DNA of 64,000 bases. It comes from an uncultured Alistipes sp. Lineage in GTDB: Bacteria > Bacteroidota > Bacteroidia > Bacteroidales > Rikenellaceae. Positions within the stretch are counted from its first letter, which is position 1. Every line of letters starts with the position of its first letter. A program made the translations under genes and the position numbers. The stretch is from NCBI GenBank assembly GCA_910577475.1, contig CAJTLJ010000001.1:124001-188000 (forward strand). The letters run 5' to 3'. This document shows, piece after piece, positions 61,158 to 64,000 of the stretch. The notes under the pieces were generated by a model, which did not search any database, was not told the DNA's origin, and saw nothing but the letters and a program-made list of their open reading frames with translations.

Positions 61158-64000
61158 CTACTCTAATTTCACCGACAGAGCCAGACCGCGCAACTCGTGC
61201 AACAGCACGTTCATGGCCTCGGGGATACCGGGTTTGGGCAGGTTGTCGCCCTTGACGATCGCCTCGTAGGCCTTGGCACGTCCCATCACGTCGTCTGATT
61301 TGATGGTCAGGATCTCCTGAAGGATATTGGCGGCACCGAAGCCCTCCAATGCCCAGACCTCCATCTCACCGAAACGCTGACCGCCGAACTGGGCCTTACC
61401 GCCCAGCGGCTGCTGCGTGATGAGCGAGTAGGGACCGATCGAACGGGCGTGCATCTTGTCGTCGATCATGTGGCCCAGCTTCAGCATGTAGATCACGCCC
61501 ACGGTAGCCGGCTGGTCGAACATCTCGCCCGTGCCGCCGTCGTAGAGGTAGGTACGGCCGCTGCGCGGTACGCCCGCCTGAGCCGTATATTCGTTGATCT
61601 GCTCCAGCGAAGCACCGTCGAAGATCGGCGTGGCGAACTTCAGGCCCAGCTCGCGGCCGGCCCAGCCGAGCACGGTCTCGTAGATCTGGCCCAGATTCAT
61701 TCGCGAAGGCACACCCAGCGGGTTCAGGCAGATGTCGACGATGGTTCCGTCCTCCAGGAAGGGCATGTCCTCGTCGCGGACGATCTTCGCCACGATACCC
61801 TTGTTACCGTGACGGCCGGCCATCTTGTCGCCCACCTTCAGCTTGCGCTTCTTGGCGATGTAGACCTTCGCCATCTGGATAACGCCGTTCGTGGGGATCT
61901 CATCGCCGTTCGTGAGGTTGTACTTCTCGCGCTTGATGGCGGCGTCGGTCTTCTTCCACTCGATCGTGTAGTTGTTGACCGTGGTCTCGATCAGCGAATC
62001 AATATGGGCGTCGCCCGTCCACTTGCAGTCGTCCAGGTTGAGATAACCCATCGCGACGCCCGTCTTCTCGTCGGTCGACTTCAGGCCGATCTCCTCCAGC
62101 AGCGCCCGCGTGATCTTCGTGCCGGCCGGATAGAGCTCCACTCCGAAATAGTCCGAAATGCCGGTCGTCGTCTTGCCGCCGATGAGCTTCATGAGCTTGT
62201 CCACCAGCACCTTCGTCAGGTCGGCGATCTGCGAGGCGAACTTGGCGTCCAGTTTCTCCTGCGCCAGCTTCTCGGCATTCTTGCTCTTCTTCGACTCCTT
62301 GCCGGCGCGGCTGTAGAGTTTCGTATCGATCACCACGCCGTGCAGCGAAGGCTGGGCCTTCAGCGAAGCGTCCTTCACGTCGCCCGCCTTGTCGCCGAAG
62401 ATGGCGCGCAGCAGCTTCTCCTCGGGCGAAGGATCGCTCTCGCCCTTCGGGGTGATCTTGCCGATCAGGATGTCGCCCGGGTGAACGTTGGCGCCGATGC
62501 GGATGATACCGTTGGCATCCAGGTCCTTCGTGGCGTCCTCGCTCACGTTCGGAATGTCCGAGGTCAGCTCCTCGACGCCGCGCTTCGTATCGCGCACCTC
62601 CATGATATACTCGTCGACGTGCACCGACGTGAAGATATCCTCGCGCTGGATGCGCTCCGAGATCACGATGGCGTCCTCGAAGTTGTAACCCTTCCAGGGC
62701 ATGAAGGCCACCTTCAGGTTGCGGCCCAGCGCCAGCTCGCCGCCCTGGGTCGAATAGCCCTCGGTCAGAATCTGGCCCTTGGTTACGCGGTCGCCCGTCA
62801 GTACGGCGGGTTTCAGCGTGATCGAGGTGTTCTGGTTGGTCCGACGGTAGCGGGGCAGCTCGTAGGTAGTCACCTCCGGCGCGAACGAAGCGACGATCTC
62901 GTCCTCCGTGCGCTCGTACTTCACCTGAATCTTCGTGGCATCGGCGAATACGACCTCGCCGTCCTTCTCGGCTACGATCTGGATGCGGCTATCGATAATC
63001 ATGTCCTTCTCGATACCCGTGCCGACGATCGGGGATTCGCAGGTCACCAGGGGCACGGCCTGGCGCATCATGTTCGAGCCCATCAACGCACGGTTGGCGT
63101 CGTCGTGCTCCAGGAAGGGAATCAGGCTGGCAGCAATCGAGGCGATCTGGTTCGGAGCCACGTCCATCAGGTTCACCTCCTTGTCCGTCACGACGGGGAA
63201 GTCGGCGCCCAGACGCGCCTTGATGCGGTTGGGCTGCAGGAAGTTGCCCTTGTCGTCAATAGGCATGTTCGACTGGGCCACGATCTTGCCCTCCTCCTCT
63301 TCGGCAGAGTAGTAGCGGATGTGGGAGTTGTCCATGTCGATCTTGCCGTCGTTGACCGAGCGGTAAGGGGTCTCGATGAATCCCATGTCCGAAATCTTGG
63401 CATAGACGCACAACGACGAGATCAGACCGATGTTCGGGCCTTCGGGAGACTCGATCGGACACAGACGACCGTAGTGCGTGTAGTGCACGTCTCGCACCTC
63501 GAAACCGGCACGGTCACGCGACAGGCCGCCGGGGCCCAGGGCCGAGAGACGGCGCTTGTGGGTGATCTCCGACAGCGGGTTGATCTGGTCCATGAACTGC
63601 GAGAGCTGCGACGTTCCGAAGAAGGAGTTGATTACGCTCGACAGCGTCTTGGCGTTGATCAGGTCGACCGGCGTGAAGACCTCGTTGTCGCGCACATTCA
63701 TGCGCTCGCGGATGGTGCGGGCCATGCGGACGAAGCCGACCGAGAACTGGTTCGACAGCTGCTCGCCCACCGTGCGGACACGACGGTTCGAGAGGTGGTC
63801 GATATCGTCCACTTCCGCCTTCGAGTTGATAAGCTGAATCAGGTACTTGATGATGGCGATCATGTCCTCGCGGGTGAGGGTGCGGATCGCCGGGTCGATA
63901 TCCATGTTCAGCTTCTTGTTGATACGGAAACGACCCACGTCGCCCAGATCGTAACGCTTGTCCGAGAAGAAGAGCTTCTCGATCACGTCGCGGGCCGTAG
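61158..64000 (-). CDS. rpoB: RNA polymerase beta subunit, C-terminal part (runs off window)
   Basis: About 947 codons of the C-terminal three quarters are visible; the N-terminus lies beyond the right edge, and the frame is open to it. Motifs: SQLSQFMDQINPLSEITHKRRLSALGPGGLSRDRAGFEVRDVH, HYGRLCPIESPEGPNIGLI (rifampicin-pocket region) and the final GGKAQFGGQRFGEMEVWALEGFGAA. The rifampicin region reads SQFMDQINPLSEITHKRRLS, without an obvious resistance change. Same operon as rpoC. Confidence 0.98.
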   Translation of the reverse strand, partial: TARDVIEKLFFSDKRYDLGDVGRFRINKKLNMDIDPAIRTLTREDMIAIIKYLIQLINSKAEVDDIDHLSNRRVRTVGEQLSNQFSVGFVRMARTIRERMNVRDNEVFTPVDLINAKTLSSVINSFFGTSQLSQFMDQINPLSEITHKRRLSALGPGGLSRDRAGFEVRDVHYTHYGRLCPIESPEGPNIGLISSLCVYAKISDMGFIETPYRSVNDGKIDMDNSHIRYYSAEEEEGKIVAQSNMPIDDKGNFLQPNRIKARLGADFPVVTDKEVNLMDVAPNQIASIAASLIPFLEHDDANRALMGSNMMRQAVPLVTCESPIVGTGIEKDMIIDSRIQIVAEKDGEVVFADATKIQVKYERTEDEIVASFAPEVTTYELPRYRRTNQNTSITLKPAVLTGDRVTKGQILTEGYSTQGGELALGRNLKVAFMPWKGYNFEDAIVISERIQREDIFTSVHVDEYIMEVRDTKRGVEELTSDIPNVSEDATKDLDANGIIRIGANVHPGDILIGKITPKGESDPSPEEKLLRAIFGDKAGDVKDASLKAQPSLHGVVIDTKLYSRAGKESKKSKNAEKLAQEKLDAKFASQIADLTKVLVDKLMKLIGGKTTTGISDYFGVELYPAGTKITRALLEEIGLKSTDEKTGVAMGYLNLDDCKWTGDAHIDSLIETTVNNYTIEWKKTDAAIKREKYNLTNGDEIPTNGVIQMAKVYIAKKRKLKVGDKMAGRHGNKGIVAKIVRDEDMPFLEDGTIVDICLNPLGVPSRMNLGQIYETVLGWAGRELGLKFATPIFDGASLEQINEYTAQAGVPRSGRTYLYDGGTGEMFDQPATVGVIYMLKLGHMIDDKMHARSIGPYSLITQQPLGGKAQFGGQRFGEMEVWALEGFGAANILQEILTIKSDDVMGRAKAYEAIVKGDNLPKPGIPEAMNVLLHELRGLALSVKLE

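Overview
The window looks like a chromosomal segment of a Bacteroidota gut anaerobe, most likely a high-GC member of the Rikenellaceae such as Alistipes (genus is inferred from gene content and composition, not from a marker search). Evidence: SusC/SusD pairs, BACON and DUF1735 lipoproteins, TAnnTTTG-type -7 promoter boxes, a Bacteroides-type ECF sigma/FecR pair, PFOR, tryptophanase and NfnAB. No mobile element, rRNA or CRISPR array was seen.

Region 1 (1-20.6 kb) is a polysaccharide utilization locus for high-mannose-type N-glycans, read almost entirely on the minus strand: FecR anti-sigma, SusC (with STN domain), SusD, a pseudo-GH18 lipoprotein, a DUF1735-LamG lipoprotein, a BACON-BACON-DUF1735-GH18 endo-beta-N-acetylglucosaminidase, a BACON-LamG lipoprotein, a BACON-CotH lipoprotein, an MFS transporter, a GH130 mannosyl phosphorylase, a ROK kinase, ManA and the start of a GH92 alpha-mannosidase. 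Logic: GH18 releases the glycan at the surface, SusCD import it, GH92 trims alpha-mannose, and the Man-GlcNAc core is split by GH130 to Man-1-P and GlcNAc. The kinase and ManA feed mannose into glycolysis. The partner ECF sigma gene is divergent from fecR.

Region 2 (21-33 kb): three tRNAs (Val-GAC, Val-TAC, Asn), then a plus-strand operon of a DUF1573 protein, NfnA, NfnB and two tandem lipocalin-like lipoproteins. A cluster of palindromic intergenic repeats follows, then GT9-DUF4254 (minus), and a plus-strand operon GH73-LysM / unknown / DPP4 / Ogt. SodB faces it.

Region 3 (33-44 kb): tryptophanase, PFOR, and an accessory patch with two paralogous small lipoproteins, a C10 cysteine protease and an M16 peptidase pair. 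A microhomology-bounded tandem duplication is readable here: a 5-prime remnant of the M16 gene lies between the two lipoprotein genes.

Region 4 (44-64 kb) is core: GNAT, fabH-plsX-rpmF-DUF177, an unknown gene and a possible small RNA, purB, DUF4834-mlaE-mlaF, gapA, a CE7-like esterase, a DedA/YqaA-like membrane protein, a repeat-containing lipoprotein, rpoC and partial rpoB.

Most noteworthy: the duplicated C10-protease/lipoprotein locus, a C9 tract inside susC (possible phase variation), a predicted CotH-type kinase inside an N-glycan PUL, and the palindromic repeat cluster at 26.2-26.6 kb.
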